A stretch of DNA of 44,561 nt from Verrucomicrobiota bacterium (GTDB lineage: Bacteria > Verrucomicrobiota > Verrucomicrobiia > JAWXBN01), in the NCBI GenBank assembly GCA_034440155.1, contig JAWXBN010000060.1, positions 1 to 44,561 on the forward strand, in the 5' to 3' direction. Position 1 is the first letter of the stretch; every line of letters begins with the position of its first letter. Position numbers and translations under genes: made by a program. Under the pieces are notes generated by a model that saw only the letters and a program-made list of their open reading frames with translations, was not told the DNA's origin and did not search any database. This document shows, piece by piece, positions 43,694-44,561 of this stretch.

Positions 43694-43813
43694 TGCCTAG
43701 ACTAGTCTCATGCGATAAAAATCAGGTTTGTCGCTCGCGCGCAATTTGCTATTGATTAACTCTCCCATTGGCGCGTGATTTTTTAGGACTCACGGTGTAC
43801 CGGGCCCATTATT

Positions 43814-44458
43814 ATGGAATTCACCTCAATCAAGCGTCCAAGGAATGTCGGCTGGGTACGTGCAGCGGCCTTGCTTTATGGTGATTGGGGTACCAGTAAG
43901 GCCTATGTTATCGGTATCGGGTTTGCTTTGGCTGGATATGCGGCTTTACCCCATCTTTTGGCGGTAGTCCTGCTGACAGCCATCGTGGGCATTAATTATA
44001 TATGGGTCTGTAAATGTTTTCCCAACGGGGGAGGGGTTTATTCCGCCGCACGGGTGCATTCACAGAAACTAGCCGTCTTAGGGGCCTTGCTACTGACGGC
44101 TGATTTTGTGGTCACTGCTTCATTGAGTTGCTTGGAGGCATTCCACTACTTTGGTTTTCCCTCCGAAGATGCCCGGCGAATTGCCATCTTTGCCATTATA
44201 ATCATCGGGATCATGAATGCCTATGGGCCGAAATTTACCGGGAATCTCGCCATTTATTTGGCTTTCCCGACAGTCGTGCTCATTATTGTCCTTTTGATTT
44301 TCGGGGTTCCCCATATTACCTTTGACCACCTCCAAAAGCCCCAAGGGGGAATCCTCCATAATTGGATGCTTTTTGCAGGAATGATTTTAGCCCGACTTCC
44401 GCTACTGGCGGTGAAAAACGGTTTTTTTGGGGTGAATTTTGGGGATAATATTTTGTAA
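43814..44458 (+). CDS. Amino-acid/polyamine (APC) permease, C-terminally truncated
   Basis: APC-superfamily transporter whose first half is recognisable: VGWVRAAALLYGDWGTSKAY at the N-terminus, paired helices, NGGGVYSAARVHSQKLAVLG and NAYGPKFTGNLAIYLAFPTV. Family members have about 12 helices and 430-650 aa; this frame stops at 214 aa. After HNWMLFAGMILA (about residue 196) the expected helix continuation is replaced by RLPLLAVKNGFFG and a stop. No continuing frame is obvious in the last 100 bases. The gene looks broken by deletion or frameshift, although the window end prevents a full check. Substrate unknown. Confidence 0.7.
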   Translation: MEFTSIKRPRNVGWVRAAALLYGDWGTSKAYVIGIGFALAGYAALPHLLAVVLLTAIVGINYIWVCKCFPNGGGVYSAARVHSQKLAVLGALLLTADFVVTASLSCLEAFHYFGFPSEDARRIAIFAIIIIGIMNAYGPKFTGNLAIYLAFPTVVLIIVLLIFGVPHITFDHLQKPQGGILHNWMLFAGMILARLPLLAVKNGFFGVNFGDNIL

Positions 44459-44561
44459 GTGGTTGATGTTGAGGGGAGGCATTTTTGAAAAGGGCGTGTA
44501 GTGGCGACCTACCCCCTATTCAATGCGGATAAAAGCCGTTAATATGGGCTGATGTATTTGA
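44459..44561. other. Tail of the window, no gene seen
   Basis: About 100 bases after the truncated permease with no open frame of note. It contains GTAGTGGCGACCTACC (44498-44513), a short imperfect palindrome (GTAG/CTAC) of the kind seen in dispersed intergenic repeats, which would be in keeping with a rearrangement that cut the permease gene. Too short to classify. Confidence 0.3.

Noticed and set aside
1-44561. CRISPR arrays, rRNA and tRNA genes
   Set aside because: No regularly spaced direct repeats with unique spacers and no recognisable rRNA or tRNA sequence were seen on reading through; a covariance-model scan was not possible.

Overview
The window is a gene-dense bacterial chromosome segment of about 44.6 kb. 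Its content (methylmalonyl-CoA pathway, SUF-type Fe-S assembly, a DabAB pair, a ROK-family glucokinase of the polyphosphate type, a DUF6941-like protein) fits a Gram-negative bacterium, plausibly of the PVC group (Verrucomicrobiota or relatives). The taxon is an inference from gene content. No rRNA or tRNA gene was seen.

Layout: (1) 0-4.1 kb, dabB (5' end outside the window) and dabA, an inorganic-carbon uptake pair. (2) 4.4-15.8 kb, a co-directional propionate/succinate block: mutA, mutB, meaB, epimerase, mmdA, an OadG-like membrane subunit, a biotin carrier, a CoA transferase and a 5S/PycB-type carboxyltransferase, closed by a clear terminator. No biotin carboxylase and no Na+-pumping beta subunit is present, so the set resembles a Wood-Werkman transcarboxylase cycle more than a complete Na+ pump. 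(3) 15.8-16.4 kb, a HupE/UreJ protein on the minus strand. (4) 16.5-20.3 kb, a partner-switching signalling operon: RsbW-like kinase and STAS antagonist (fused here, but across a C8 tract), an orphan periplasmic binding protein, and a Cache-HAMP-PP2C phosphatase. (5) 20.3-26.1 kb, a minus-strand sufBCD-sufT-sufS operon with a good promoter and an IscR-type palindrome. (6) 26.1-27.5 kb, a repeat-rich, gene-poor stretch with an orphan antitoxin-like gene and a secreted fragment. (7) 27.6-35.4 kb, housekeeping genes: polyphosphate glucokinase, S9 peptidase, HAD phosphatase, CvfB-like protein, G6PD, RmuC. (8) 35.6-38.8 kb, a second Fe-S island: an Rrf2 regulator with three cysteines, a cysteine desulfurase homologue that has lost its PLP lysine, Mrp, and a MIP18 protein. 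(9) 38.8-44.5 kb, a LamG-type remnant, ThuA-like protein, LpxL-like acyltransferase, PhoB/PhoR, a flavin-type split-barrel protein, DUF6941-like protein and a truncated amino-acid permease.

The most notable observations are: a PLP-lysine-less cysteine desulfurase homologue embedded in an Fe-S regulatory operon; a C8 tract whose length decides whether the anti-sigma kinase and its antagonist are one protein or two translationally coupled proteins; an IscR-like operator next to the sufB promoter with a candidate Rrf2 regulator 10 kb away; and a dispersed 9-mer, GCAAATTGC, found about 20 times on both strands and in different reading frames, far above chance, which could be a DNA-uptake-like or other genome-wide signal.
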